Source: SOJZ01 sp964556565
GTDB taxonomy: Archaea; Thermoproteota; Bathyarchaeia; Bathyarchaeales; Bathyarchaeaceae
DNA: 49,158 nucleotides
Direction of reading: 5' to 3'
NCBI GenBank assembly: GCA_964556565.1
Contig: CAZKWF010000008.1
Coordinates: forward strand, 1 to 49,158
In this document: positions 17,309 through 25,530 of the stretch, in pieces
Layout of the letters: each line of letters begins with the position of its first letter
Position numbering within the stretch: the first letter of the stretch is position 1
Notes under the pieces: generated by a model
What the model was told of the DNA's origin: nothing
Database searches by the model: none
Seen by the model: the letters and a program-made list of their open reading frames with translations, nothing else
Made by a program: the position numbers and the translations under genes

Positions 17309-18007
17309 TTGAAGCGACCACGGAAGGAAGACATTCCTTATATCTTTGCAATTGTAGTTACGTCAATTGGCATTTTGTATAATCTCTTTCCCCTTTCAAC
17401 AGCCAACGTCTTAATACTTCTTGGGATAGATGTGTTGCTGACAATGGCGTGGCACCATTCTTCAGTCCTCGGGCGAATTGAGGTCTCTCTTAAAAGGGAG
17501 AAGTTCTTCGTTGATCGAAATGAACTCCCACGATTACCAATGCGTCTTGCAGAAGCTAAGAAAAGCATTTGGATAATGGCTCAATCTTTTGGTCAATTGC
17601 TTGGTGTCAGTTTTCGTCTATTAGAGAGATGCTATGAAGAAGGATGCGAGATCAGAATCCTATTACTCAATCCAAAAATTGTGAAGAACAAGATGATGTT
17701 TCACCTAACCACGGATATTCTAAGAAGCCAGCTAAAAGCTTCAATTGCTATTCTTCGGAAATATAAGGGAATGAGCTCAGAGAAAGGGGGTGTTATTAGT
17801 GGTAGGCTTTTGCCATTTGAAACAGGATTTGGACTATTCATCAGAGATGCAGAAGAACCTGAAGGAGAGATCAAAGTCGAACTACAGCTCAAAAAACAAG
17901 ATCCATACGAGTGGCCAAATGTAATTATCACGAGAAAGGACCCTAAAAGATATGGGCAATTGAAGGAACATTTCGAGGCACTTTGGGAAATTTCGGATCC
18001 AATCTAG
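17309..18007 (+). CDS. Membrane-anchored PLD-like protein (DUF5919-like)
   Basis: A 232-residue protein. Two N-terminal transmembrane helices (about 10-30 and 33-48) are followed by a phospholipase-D-like alpha/beta domain of the DUF5919 type: EAKKSIWIMAQSFGQLL, then CYEEGCEIRILLLNP, ending in a helix after KDPKRYGQLKEHFEALW. A classic HKD motif is not evident, so it may be a ligand-binding or inactive version. Start is TTG 17309. It follows the unknown gene by 61 bases and probably belongs to the same unit. Membrane-anchored versions of such domains occur in defence and signalling loci. Confidence 0.68.
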   Translation: MKRPRKEDIPYIFAIVVTSIGILYNLFPLSTANVLILLGIDVLLTMAWHHSSVLGRIEVSLKREKFFVDRNELPRLPMRLAEAKKSIWIMAQSFGQLLGVSFRLLERCYEEGCEIRILLLNPKIVKNKMMFHLTTDILRSQLKASIAILRKYKGMSSEKGGVISGRLLPFETGFGLFIRDAEEPEGEIKVELQLKKQDPYEWPNVIITRKDPKRYGQLKEHFEALWEISDPI

Positions 18008-18322
18008 TATTGGCTCCTTCTTGGACATAAGAACAAAATGCATGCAATTTATAATCAGTTTGAGATTTTCTAAACTTCTAGTTTTTCTTCTGAGTTAGAA
18101 AGTTATAAACCAGAAACCTACAATTTAATTGATAGTAGCAGAGAGTGGTGTTGAGGTATGTCAAGCAAGGACGTGAAGAAAAAAAGATCCATAAGGAACC
18201 AGGCAAGGAAGAGAGGAAAACACTAATTTCCGCCTTTTCTTTTGAGAATTTCGCGGCAGCTGCATAGTTGTGTATATATGGAAGGGAGAGGCAGAAGCGA
18301 GAGGCTTACAGAACTTTCTTGA
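18008..18322. other. Intergenic region with a microprotein candidate
   Basis: This gap of about 315 bases contains a GCATGCA element near 18040, a promoter (TTATAAAC at 18103-18110), a 22-codon ORF (18158-18226) and pyrimidine-rich sequence after it that could terminate transcription. Confidence 0.5.
18158..18226 (+). CDS. Candidate 22-residue basic microprotein
   Basis: The ORF encodes a very basic peptide (MSSKDVKKKRSIRNQARKRG, then KH). A TATA box (TTATAAAC) lies 48 bases upstream and GAGGT abuts the ATG. A T-rich stretch follows the stop. The peptide could bind RNA or DNA by charge. The coherent promoter-gene-terminator layout is the only support; a small RNA gene is the main alternative. 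Confidence 0.4.
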   Translation: MSSKDVKKKRSIRNQARKRGKH

Positions 18323-18886
18323 CTATGCTTTGGTAAAGACTCCTTCGAGACAGTAGACAGTTAGTTTTTCCTTCTCCGGGCACCTGCTCTGTAAGTCACA
18401 TTTGGGACAGAGTTTAGAAACATCAGCGACGTTCAGTGTTCCTTTTCTTTTGTGTAGGGAGTGTAACAGTTTGAGGTATTTTCCTTCTGCTATTCTCGGA
18501 ACTTTATATCGGTTTTCCAGTCCAATCCATTCATAGAGTCTCTTATCACCCTTGGAGGAGTTACAGCGTTTACAGACGAAAACAGCGTTGTCTGCAATGT
18601 CAGGACCGCCTCTTGAACGAGGTAAAATATGCTCAAGAGTCAAGTCTTTCTTCTTTCCACAGTATATACAAACATCCTCCTTCTCTCTTTCCTTAACGTA
18701 TTCTCTGATTGAAGTACTCCAGTTGATTTCTCCAGAAGCTAGCTTCTTAAAGCGATTCATCACGAATCCGAATTGTTTCTTTCCATAGCCAGCTGATTCC
18801 GAAATAATCTTAGCGTACTGCCAGAAAATGAGATCCTGAATAGTCTTTACGGCTGGAGGTGGCAATGCTAGGACCAAATGGTACAT
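18323..18886 (-). CDS. HNH endonuclease with two Cys clusters
   Basis: A 187-residue protein with an HNH nuclease core: CIYC at 73-76, EHILPRSRGG with Glu85/His86, Asn100 and CKRCNSSKGDK at 105-115. The catalytic His and metal-binding residues are present. A second C-terminal Cys group (CPKCDLQSRCPEKEKL... C) may form an iron-sulfur or zinc site, which is unusual for a plain HNH protein. It is on the opposite strand to its island neighbours. It may be a mobile or defence nuclease; DNA cleavage is inferred from the motif. Confidence 0.85.
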   Translation of the reverse strand: MYHLVLALPPPAVKTIQDLIFWQYAKIISESAGYGKKQFGFVMNRFKKLASGEINWSTSIREYVKEREKEDVCIYCGKKKDLTLEHILPRSRGGPDIADNAVFVCKRCNSSKGDKRLYEWIGLENRYKVPRIAEGKYLKLLHSLHKRKGTLNVADVSKLCPKCDLQSRCPEKEKLTVYCLEGVFTKA

Positions 18887-19043
18887 TGGCTGAGAATGTT
18901 TTTATGTTTTATGCATACATTTCTAGTATGGTTTTCATTACGCCAACTTTTTCAGTGAAAAATAGATGAATGATTCCCGAAACTTCTCATCAATAGGAAA
19001 GTCTCTTATAATCGACAAACTCATTTGATTCTGGAGATCATGC

Positions 19044-19751
19044 ATGAAACGTGTAGACTCTGCTCTTTTGCACGCATTTGTTGTCGAAAAGGAAGAGACT
19101 GTAAACTCATTTTTGAGATTTGGAGAATGGCCGAGCGAACTGATTCTTGATCCTACTTGTTTCATCACCAGAGAACGCTTAGAGGGAATCATTGAGATCG
19201 CAAAGTCTGAAAAAATCGACAGACTATGGATTCCACAGTACCTTTTTGAAGGAAAGAACCTAATAGATACGCTCTTAACATGGAAGCCTGAAAGAGCTAA
19301 TGATTGGTTTGCTTGGATTTCGACAGCACAGTTTGCTCGACTTCTCAGAGAACTGAGAGAAACCGAAAAGGTTTCTTTGTTCCCCACTCCTAAGGTCAAG
19401 ACTCCCTTTAGGGTGGCATTATCCGAGATTGAAAAAGAGAACGAGATAGGAGCCATTATGTGTGCAGAGATTCTTTCTTTTTCCTTTGAGAGTGAAAAGG
19501 TGATATTTCTTCCTGAACTGGGGTTGACGGACATACTGAAACGTTCAGGAAACGCGCTGATACACTTCTCTAAGCACGCAAATGAGAAGAAAAAAGAATT
19601 CTTCTCTTCTCTAGTCAATGAAGGGAAACTAGCAAAAACGGAACATCTTAGGTGGATAATCAAGGGTTCATTGGGCTTTGCATCATTGGCTCGCTTGCTT
19701 CCACCTGAGTTCGGCATGGTTAGCATTGCTTTATGGGTTCTAGATCCTTAA
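19044..19751 (+). CDS. Unknown protein, faintly PIN-like
   Basis: A 235-residue soluble protein. The order LILDPTCFITRERL (about 32-45), DRLWIPQYLFEG (about 58-69) and KVIFLPELGLTDIL (about 151-164) is reminiscent of a PIN-fold nuclease, but the acidic residues do not line up cleanly. The C-terminus is helical. I do not recognise it with confidence. It precedes a membrane-bound JAB protein on the same strand by 43 bases, so the two may be linked. Confidence 0.6.
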   Translation: MKRVDSALLHAFVVEKEETVNSFLRFGEWPSELILDPTCFITRERLEGIIEIAKSEKIDRLWIPQYLFEGKNLIDTLLTWKPERANDWFAWISTAQFARLLRELRETEKVSLFPTPKVKTPFRVALSEIEKENEIGAIMCAEILSFSFESEKVIFLPELGLTDILKRSGNALIHFSKHANEKKKEFFSSLVNEGKLAKTEHLRWIIKGSLGFASLARLLPPEFGMVSIALWVLDP

Positions 19752-19794
19752 AATGGACTACGTGCGCGGTGCATACATGCAAAAGTGAAAGAGA

Positions 19795-20679
19795 ATGACC
19801 TCAATATTCACCACTTGGCAAATGGAACTAAATAAAATGGGGTTTCTCAGAGAATCGCATGAAGGTATTCCCAAGAAGGTTTACACATTAAAACCGCCAT
19901 TAAGATTGAGATTCTCCGAAAAGGTTGTTGAGAAAATCACAAAATATTTTCATCCTAAATTTGAAGTCGGTGGAATTCTACTAGCAAAACCGACTTTGAA
20001 AAACGGGGTTAAAATTTTGGAAGTCAAAAAAGTAATATTCCTAAGGAATTTCTCTTCAACACCAGAGAGAGAGTTCCGTTTTGATAGAAGTGAGATCTTT
20101 CGGGTCTGGAAAGAAAATTCAGAGGTAGATAAGGAATATTATGTTCCGATTCATTTTCATTCCCATCCCTTAATAGATTTGAAGGAGCCTTCTGATATAC
20201 GCAGCATATTTGCGGCTCTAGCTCCACTAACTTCTTCAAAAAAGGATCAAGAGGCATCGCTGGATTTAGACATGAAGATGGAAGAGGCTAGTTTCTTGAT
20301 TCCAAGTGCATTAGTAGTCAAATCCGAGATTGTTGGAAAGGATATCGTTATTGGGTTCTATGGTGGTGGAATTACTCCAACAGACTTTACAGAATACATG
20401 GTCAACCTAACCGGTCAAACGATGAAGGAAACATGGGATATGTTAAAGGCTTGGGTCAAGGAAGATTCCAATCGAATATGGATTTTGATAATACTTGGGC
20501 TTATCCTATGTATTCCCGTAGTTTTGCGCCCTAAACAAACCATACCAGTTATTTTTGTTATCTTCATTATTCTGTTAGCTTCTCAAGCAATACCCCTCAT
20601 GAAACAAGAGGGAAAATATTTTAGCATCCTAAAGCGGGGACTGACGATCGAAATTCCAGAATATTCACCGACATTTTAA
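19795..20679 (+). CDS. JAB/MPN metalloprotease-like protein with two membrane helices
   Basis: A 294-residue protein. The JAMM core is visible: Glu57 in FEVGGILLAK, His122 and His124 in HFHSHP, then EPSDIRS with Ser133 and Asp134. The spacing from the second His to the Asp is one residue shorter than the usual ten, so zinc binding is likely but not certain. Residues 228-244 and 250-267 are two transmembrane helices near the C-terminus, which would tether the catalytic domain to the inner face. JAB domains remove ubiquitin-like modifiers or cleave peptides. No E1/E2 gene is nearby. Confidence 0.72.
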   Translation: MTSIFTTWQMELNKMGFLRESHEGIPKKVYTLKPPLRLRFSEKVVEKITKYFHPKFEVGGILLAKPTLKNGVKILEVKKVIFLRNFSSTPEREFRFDRSEIFRVWKENSEVDKEYYVPIHFHSHPLIDLKEPSDIRSIFAALAPLTSSKKDQEASLDLDMKMEEASFLIPSALVVKSEIVGKDIVIGFYGGGITPTDFTEYMVNLTGQTMKETWDMLKAWVKEDSNRIWILIILGLILCIPVVLRPKQTIPVIFVIFIILLASQAIPLMKQEGKYFSILKRGLTIEIPEYSPTF

Positions 20680-20719
20680 GTATCCGCTACATTTATCCTC
20701 GTGCAGAAGTAAAACGAAA

Positions 20720-20748
20720 CAGAAAAAAGGATATTGCGGGGGTAATCC
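20720..20748 (+). repeat. G-rich 3'-flank element, copy A
   Basis: The pattern A-tract, GG, then TGCGGGGGTAAT lies about 40 bases after the JAB gene stop. It is one of five related copies and forms an inverted pair with the copy at 20877-20906. Confidence 0.6.
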
Positions 20749-20876
20749 TTACTCAAAGTTGGCTATTCGCTTGATTTGATATACAAAATACCTTAAAGGC
20801 AGATCAGCTAAATAAAGTATCTGCTATTCCATCTTTTCAGATAGCTATTCTAACGTTTTCTAGACACTTGGTGACA

Positions 20877-20906
20877 ATCACCCCCGCATTTCCCCTCTTT
20901 TTCTGC
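20877..20906 (-). repeat. G-rich 3'-flank element, copy B
   Basis: Read on the minus strand it is AAAAAGAGGGGAAATGCGGG and GGTGAT, just after the stop of the cyclase gene. Confidence 0.6.
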
Positions 20907-20914
20907 CAGCAGGT

Positions 20915-21628
20915 CTACGGCACCCACCACCAGTTTGAGCGGTAAACAGTTATCGGTTCGCCAATGTATTCCAAGCTTCGTTGTTCCCACATTAGCTTGC
21001 CATTCTCCCCACCATATTTCGCTTGGTCCTTGAGCATGTTAAATACATCCTCACTAATGTAAGAATGATAGCCCTCTTCCCTGATTTCGCTGAGTTTCGC
21101 TGATAGGTTGGGGGCTCGTCCAATCCAAACAAGGTCGTTTGCGCCTCGTTGCCCAGCACGGACTGCGAGAATGGTGCTTGTGTCCACACCCACGCAGTGA
21201 GAGATTTTGAATCCCGTTTGTCTTAGACTTGCGAAGTGAGCAGTGACTTTAGGCCGAATAATCTTCAAGGTCGTGTAGTTCATCTTAAGTGCACACGTTG
21301 TAGCGTTTGTGTTCTTAAACCCACCAAGAAAAACGCCCATGACTCTGTCACCGTCAAAGCTTGTAATCTCTCCACCATGTTCTTTTACAAGTCGGCACAT
21401 ACAGTATAGAAAACTCCGAATGACCCTTGCGGCTGTCTTTTGATGGAAATCTGTTGCCAGCCTCGATGACTGCACCAAATCAGCGTATAATACAGTAGCA
21501 TCAAGCCTTACAGCTCCTCCTGCGAGACTTACTGCACTGTCAATAGGAATGGTTCGTCCTTCTCGGAAGTCCCAGCTTTGTGAAAGAATATCTGAGACTC
21601 TTGCTGACAAATCGTCGCTTAGGGGCAT
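20915..21628 (-). CDS. pycC: Pycsar-type nucleotidyl cyclase (PycC)
   Basis: A 237-residue class III nucleotidyl cyclase. The metal-binding Asp residues are Asp50 in VLYADLVQSS and Asp94 in FDGDRVMGVF, and the NLSAKL block (Asn174) follows in the expected place. Pycsar cyclases make cCMP or cUMP when phage infects; base specificity cannot be read here. The identification rests on the partner gene upstream, which is a PycTM-type effector. The 57-codon ORF overlaps its start by 10 bases. Reading is open further upstream to about 21676 but without an ATG. Confidence 0.82.
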   Translation of the reverse strand: MPLSDDLSARVSDILSQSWDFREGRTIPIDSAVSLAGGAVRLDATVLYADLVQSSRLATDFHQKTAARVIRSFLYCMCRLVKEHGGEITSFDGDRVMGVFLGGFKNTNATTCALKMNYTTLKIIRPKVTAHFASLRQTGFKISHCVGVDTSTILAVRAGQRGANDLVWIGRAPNLSAKLSEIREEGYHSYISEDVFNMLKDQAKYGGENGKLMWEQRSLEYIGEPITVYRSNWWWVP

Positions 21629-21792
21629 GATTGGGTCCTCATTGTGTTGCTGGTTTGCTTCTGCCTGTGGGTCAGTCTATCTCGGGATGGGATATTCTTG
21701 ATTTCTTCAACTGAACTGCCATCTTCTAAGATTATCCCATCGACTCTCGCTCCGCTACTCTCGAGGTCGTATTCTGTCTGGCTACTCTCCAT
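21619..21792 (-). CDS. Candidate 57-residue protein between PycTM and PycC
   Basis: The ORF starts at ATG 21792, five bases after the PycTM stop, and its TAA lies inside the first codons of the cyclase gene. It therefore fills the gap exactly and would be translated in coupled fashion with both. The peptide is polar (MESSQTEYDLESSGARVDG...), rich in Ser, Glu and Arg, with no membrane helix or known motif. Standard Pycsar loci have two genes, so a third is noteworthy, but it may simply be leader sequence of the cyclase. Confidence 0.45.
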   Translation of the reverse strand: MESSQTEYDLESSGARVDGIILEDGSSVEEIKNIPSRDRLTHRQKQTSNTMRTQSCP

Positions 21793-21797
21793 CTTTC

Positions 21798-22292
21798 TTA
21801 CCACCAAAGAACAACGACCACAAATGCTATGCCAGAAAACAAAGCTGCCACAAAAAAGGAGATGGATAGACAAACAGCACGGTATTTCGTTGATGCAACC
21901 TTTGAAATTGCCCATATTTGGTGAGCAAGGTCAGTTTTGAAGCCACCACTTGTAGTTTTCTGGAGGGCCTTTTCATAATCAATAGCGTTTTCATAGTTTC
22001 CATCTATGTCGTGGAAGAAAGTGAGGCTTCCCTTCTTGGTTCCTAGTCTCGGTGCTATGCAATACGCAGCAAATGTTGTTGAGAGTATGATGAACGCAAT
22101 TGCCGAAACCAAAGGTATACTAGCAATTGAATGTTCCTCCAGAACAGCTTGGACTAGTCCGATATTCGAAGAGTAGAATCCGGCAAGAACACCATTTACT
22201 GCGAGAATCGCGGTTGCTTTTGTGTCTGCGAATCGTATTAGTTCGCTTATTGCTTTGTGGGTATTCCACAGATTTTCTACTTTTGTGGGCAT
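21798..22292 (-). CDS. pycTM: Pycsar effector, PycTM type (DUF5706-like)
   Basis: A 164-residue membrane protein. The diagnostic N-terminal block is ELIRFADTKATAILAVNG at 17-34, the conserved ADTKA core of Pycsar TM effectors. Helices are at about 26-42, 58-80 and 141-162, with a soluble loop of about 60 residues (81-140). In known systems the effector senses the cyclic pyrimidine nucleotide and disrupts the inner membrane, stopping phage growth. It lies directly upstream of the cyclase on the same strand. Confidence 0.85.
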   Translation of the reverse strand: MPTKVENLWNTHKAISELIRFADTKATAILAVNGVLAGFYSSNIGLVQAVLEEHSIASIPLVSAIAFIILSTTFAAYCIAPRLGTKKGSLTFFHDIDGNYENAIDYEKALQKTTSGGFKTDLAHQIWAISKVASTKYRAVCLSISFFVAALFSGIAFVVVVLWW

Positions 22293-22460
22293 TTCGCACT
22301 CCCTTCAATACATAACAAACCGAGTTTTGTAATAACTCTTGCGATAACACAGCTCGTAACACAGCAAGGCTCAACAGCTGCCAACCTTAAGGCGTTGGCA
22401 CGACAAAATTCATCACTCAAAGCTTTGAGGGTTTGGCTTTTTTCTCGAACTGTGGTGATG

Positions 22461-22561
22461 TCACCCGCAAAATTCCTCTTTTTTCTTTGAGAATGTGTGT
22501 GCGTTCACATCAGCCTCTCTGGGGAAAGACTCTGTTGCGTATGTGTTTCGCTATTGCGTTG
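22461..22561 (-). repeat. Inverted repeat, copy 1, with G-rich element C
   Basis: Positions 22479-22561 are identical (83 bases) to the reverse complement of 29719-29801, and the similarity continues less perfectly to about 22461. It encodes, on the minus strand and in frame with the HD gene after its TAG, the tail NAIAKHIRNRVFPQRG and a TGA. The G-rich element follows the TGA. Confidence 0.85.
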
Positions 22562-22575
22562 CTGTCGCTATAGTT

Positions 22576-24519
22576 CTAACGCCCTAAGCGTATCAAACTA
22601 CTTCCAGAGTCCTCAATTTTCTCAATTTCTTCTAAAATCTTGCTAGAAAACAGATAGGTCTTCAGCAAGTTATTTTCTACATATTCTCTACCATGAAAGG
22701 AGATTCGCCGTTCATTTCTTGTTGGAAAAAGATGTTCCAAGACTAATCCTATTGGTTCTGACCGCGTGTATAGCAATCCCATTTCTGTAAGTGTAGCCAA
22801 GTCTTGAACGAATTTCACACTAAAGAATTCAGGGTAGCCTTCTTGTATGAATTTGTCATAGTTTTGCCATTTACATAGGTTTCCAAACTTTCTCGGAAGT
22901 CTGGCTAGTTCTCTATATGGATTTTCTGATTTTTCTATTATTTTGTCTAACAAGACAGAAAAAAGAGCTTGAAACCTTGTATCTCCTTCAAAAAACAGTC
23001 TTTCCTCTGAATGTAAATGATAATATACAAGTAAAAGAAGGTCGGATCCTAAGTATTGGTTTTTGTCGACGGCTTTCTTTCTTGCTCTCCCGCTGAATTC
23101 TTCGATCAGCAATTCAAGTTCGGGAATTGAAACCCCTTCTATCTGCTTGTTCGAAAAGATTCTCAAGGCTATTCTGTTTTTTGTTTCAAAGTCAAGGCTC
23201 CGCATTAAAGAAGATAGATCATAGAGCGTTTTGATCTGGTTTTCTTCCATTACAATTTTAGCGTTTATTTCCAAAGTTTTTGGTGAGGATATGTCAACGT
23301 AGATTATCTTTCCTTTACAATTTCGCAGTTTTTGGACAGATCTCTTGAAATCATTAAGAAGATTTGTATATGGAGATAAGTTATGCAGAACGTAAAGACC
23401 GTATTTTGCCGACGGTGATAGTGTTACTAAAGGAATATCTAGTCTAAGTCTGGGTATTTTTCCTCGAAGAACTTGGTTTAGCAATACATGACTGTAATAT
23501 CGTTTTGCGGGCTTAAGGGATTTTAGACTAATTATTTCTTGCAGTGTGTCCTCATCTAGAGACGAGAACTTTTGGCGAATAGCTTCAATTGCAGCAAATT
23601 TTAACCTTTGCAAAGGGTCCTGGAGAAAGGTTACTAAATCGTGATCAACCCACTGAAAATGAAGGCTTTCCAAGATTAATGTTTTAACCTCGGTTCCAAG
23701 ATTTCTTGGCTCAGCAACGTCTAGAATTGCTTTATAAGCTTTTCTAATTCCTTTTAGTAAAATTTGATTTGCGGCGCAGTTTCTTTCATTAACATGTATG
23801 ATCGTTGCTAAGTAAAATCTAGACATCAAGAGCCCTTCTAAGACATGTCTGCTCTTGTTGCCAAAAGCAATCATTTCATTTCCAGAGGTTTTTTTTGTTA
23901 TGGTAATTCCGTCTTCCAATGCTGAGAGATCGATTCGGCCATATGGCAAGCCACAGAAATAACTGTCGCGCGTAACGTAGTCAATCTTATCGATGTCTGT
24001 AGCACTTGACAGAAGGCTGTCAAGAAATGTTCCGCTTTTCCCTATCGCAAGTCTACTCAAGAATTTTATGTTGATTTTTTCTTTCCTGCAAATATTCTTA
24101 ATGGATTTGTTGTTCCTGATGATCTCTTCGGTATATTTTTCATGGTCATAATCTAGTCCAGAGTTCGGGAGATACTTTGGGTTTTTTTGGAAAAATTCTT
24201 CAGTTACATGTGAAAATGGTGAATGACCCAAATCATGGAGGAGGGCAGCGAATTTTATGGTCTTGGCCTTTGTTTTCACAAAACTATCCTGTGTCTTGTT
24301 GATTAGTGCTTCAACAAGTCTTTTTGCCACAAACATTGTTCCCAAAGAATGTTCATAACGTGTATGATTTGCCCCTGGAAACACTAGACATGCCAAGCCC
24401 ATTTGCTTTATCCATCGCATTCTAGCGACAGGAATAGTTTTGAGCATTGACAATTCAGATTTTGTTAATTGAATCAAACCATACAATGGTTCATGGATTG
24501 ACTGTTCAGATTGGGGCAT
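22576..24519 (-). CDS. HD-domain phosphohydrolase, dNTPase-like
   Basis: A 647-residue protein. The HD core is complete: RYEHS (His57), LLHDLGHSPFSH (His95-Asp96) and ATDIDKIDYVTRD (Asp175/Asp177), the arrangement of dGTPase/SAMHD1-like triphosphohydrolases. The long C-terminal part (residues 250-647) is helical and unrecognised. dNTPases lower deoxynucleotide pools and several protect cells from phage. It is divergent from an exonuclease-like gene and near Pycsar, so a defence role is plausible but inferred. Its TAG stop is followed in frame by the tail shared with the protein encoded at 29177-29770. Confidence 0.85.
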   Translation of the reverse strand: MPQSEQSIHEPLYGLIQLTKSELSMLKTIPVARMRWIKQMGLACLVFPGANHTRYEHSLGTMFVAKRLVEALINKTQDSFVKTKAKTIKFAALLHDLGHSPFSHVTEEFFQKNPKYLPNSGLDYDHEKYTEEIIRNNKSIKNICRKEKINIKFLSRLAIGKSGTFLDSLLSSATDIDKIDYVTRDSYFCGLPYGRIDLSALEDGITITKKTSGNEMIAFGNKSRHVLEGLLMSRFYLATIIHVNERNCAANQILLKGIRKAYKAILDVAEPRNLGTEVKTLILESLHFQWVDHDLVTFLQDPLQRLKFAAIEAIRQKFSSLDEDTLQEIISLKSLKPAKRYYSHVLLNQVLRGKIPRLRLDIPLVTLSPSAKYGLYVLHNLSPYTNLLNDFKRSVQKLRNCKGKIIYVDISSPKTLEINAKIVMEENQIKTLYDLSSLMRSLDFETKNRIALRIFSNKQIEGVSIPELELLIEEFSGRARKKAVDKNQYLGSDLLLLVYYHLHSEERLFFEGDTRFQALFSVLLDKIIEKSENPYRELARLPRKFGNLCKWQNYDKFIQEGYPEFFSVKFVQDLATLTEMGLLYTRSEPIGLVLEHLFPTRNERRISFHGREYVENNLLKTYLFSSKILEEIEKIEDSGSSLIRLGR

Positions 24520-24765
24520 GGTTCAGTCGAATTATTGTAGGCTGTTTCGATTTATCAATTTTTAGCTGGCAACATTTCAAATAACGAATAATTAGAAAGC
24601 CTGCTAGCGAACAAAGGGTTAGAAATGCTAATTGATAGGAAGAAATCAACAACCTTCATAATGTTGGACAACAATTATTATTGGCCGTCAATTCTATGTC
24701 TTATTATCTAACAATGTTATAAGTCACCCAATTAATATGAGGTTTAACTGAGCGGGTATGAGAAG

Positions 24766-25341
24766 TTGCAGAAAATCCAAATAAATTGCAGGACAGCTGT
24801 AGATGGAACAATAATCGATTTTGAAACAACACATTGGGATGTGGAGAGAGGGGAACTAATCACAGTTGGTTTTCTTTCGCAGGAGGGAATTTTGATACTT
24901 CAAAGATTAGAAATATCTGAAGATGAGTTCAAAAAAAGAGCAATTGAAGAAGTGCGAACCAAGAAGAGACCTTGGTTTGCTTTTAACAAAGAATTCGAAG
25001 AGAAGTTCCTTCCAATCGTATTAGACCATGAATTACAGCATGGACGTGAATCGGCGTTTGGTGCATTGCTGGAAGAGGGTCTTCTTAAGCACTACAACCT
25101 GCTATGTGACCCCCTTTTTAACGACGAGATGAAGAGATTTTGGGATGCCTGGAAATCAACCAAAGATATGGTCTTTGTCTCAAAAATCGCTAGGCATAAT
25201 TACTGTTGCTTGGCAAAAGAGTGCTATCTCAAACTGAAGAGAATAGACAAACTTGAGTTGAGTGAGATTGAATGTTTGCCATCTTCCGCACAAGTAGAAA
25301 AAAGGGATATTCGAAAACAGCTTGGGCTTTTCGTGGAATGA
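24766..25341 (+). CDS. DEDD exonuclease-like protein
   Basis: A 191-residue protein with an RNase H-like fold. Motif I is IIDFETT (Asp18-x-Glu20). Motif II is WFAFNKEFEEKFL, in the place of the usual NxxFDxxFL, with Glu for Asp. Motif III, around KIARHNYCCLAKE, lacks a clear HxxxD pattern. It may be an active 3'-5' exonuclease or a degenerate binder. Start is TTG 24766; TTATAAGTC near 24717 is the likely TATA box. It is divergent from the HD gene with a 246-base shared gap. Confidence 0.65.
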   Translation: MQKIQINCRTAVDGTIIDFETTHWDVERGELITVGFLSQEGILILQRLEISEDEFKKRAIEEVRTKKRPWFAFNKEFEEKFLPIVLDHELQHGRESAFGALLEEGLLKHYNLLCDPLFNDEMKRFWDAWKSTKDMVFVSKIARHNYCCLAKECYLKLKRIDKLELSEIECLPSSAQVEKRDIRKQLGLFVE

Positions 25342-25530
25342 AAAAGACACCAACCGATAAGTCTACTGACCTTTTGATAGGAATGGTGGTTTGCTCGCGC
25401 GCAAAGCTCACAAAGAGCTTCTCTCATATCGTTTATCGCGTGGGCGCCAATAAACAATTCCCAACTGACATCCATTAGAATCCCCAAGTGAATTTGAAAT
25501 GGAACTTCTTTTTAGTTTTGTTATGCATAC

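Noticed and set aside
21619..21915. 98-codon frame that includes the small Pycsar ORF
   Set aside because: The first 41 codons are antisense-frame shadow of PycTM; only the part from ATG 21792 is kept as a candidate.
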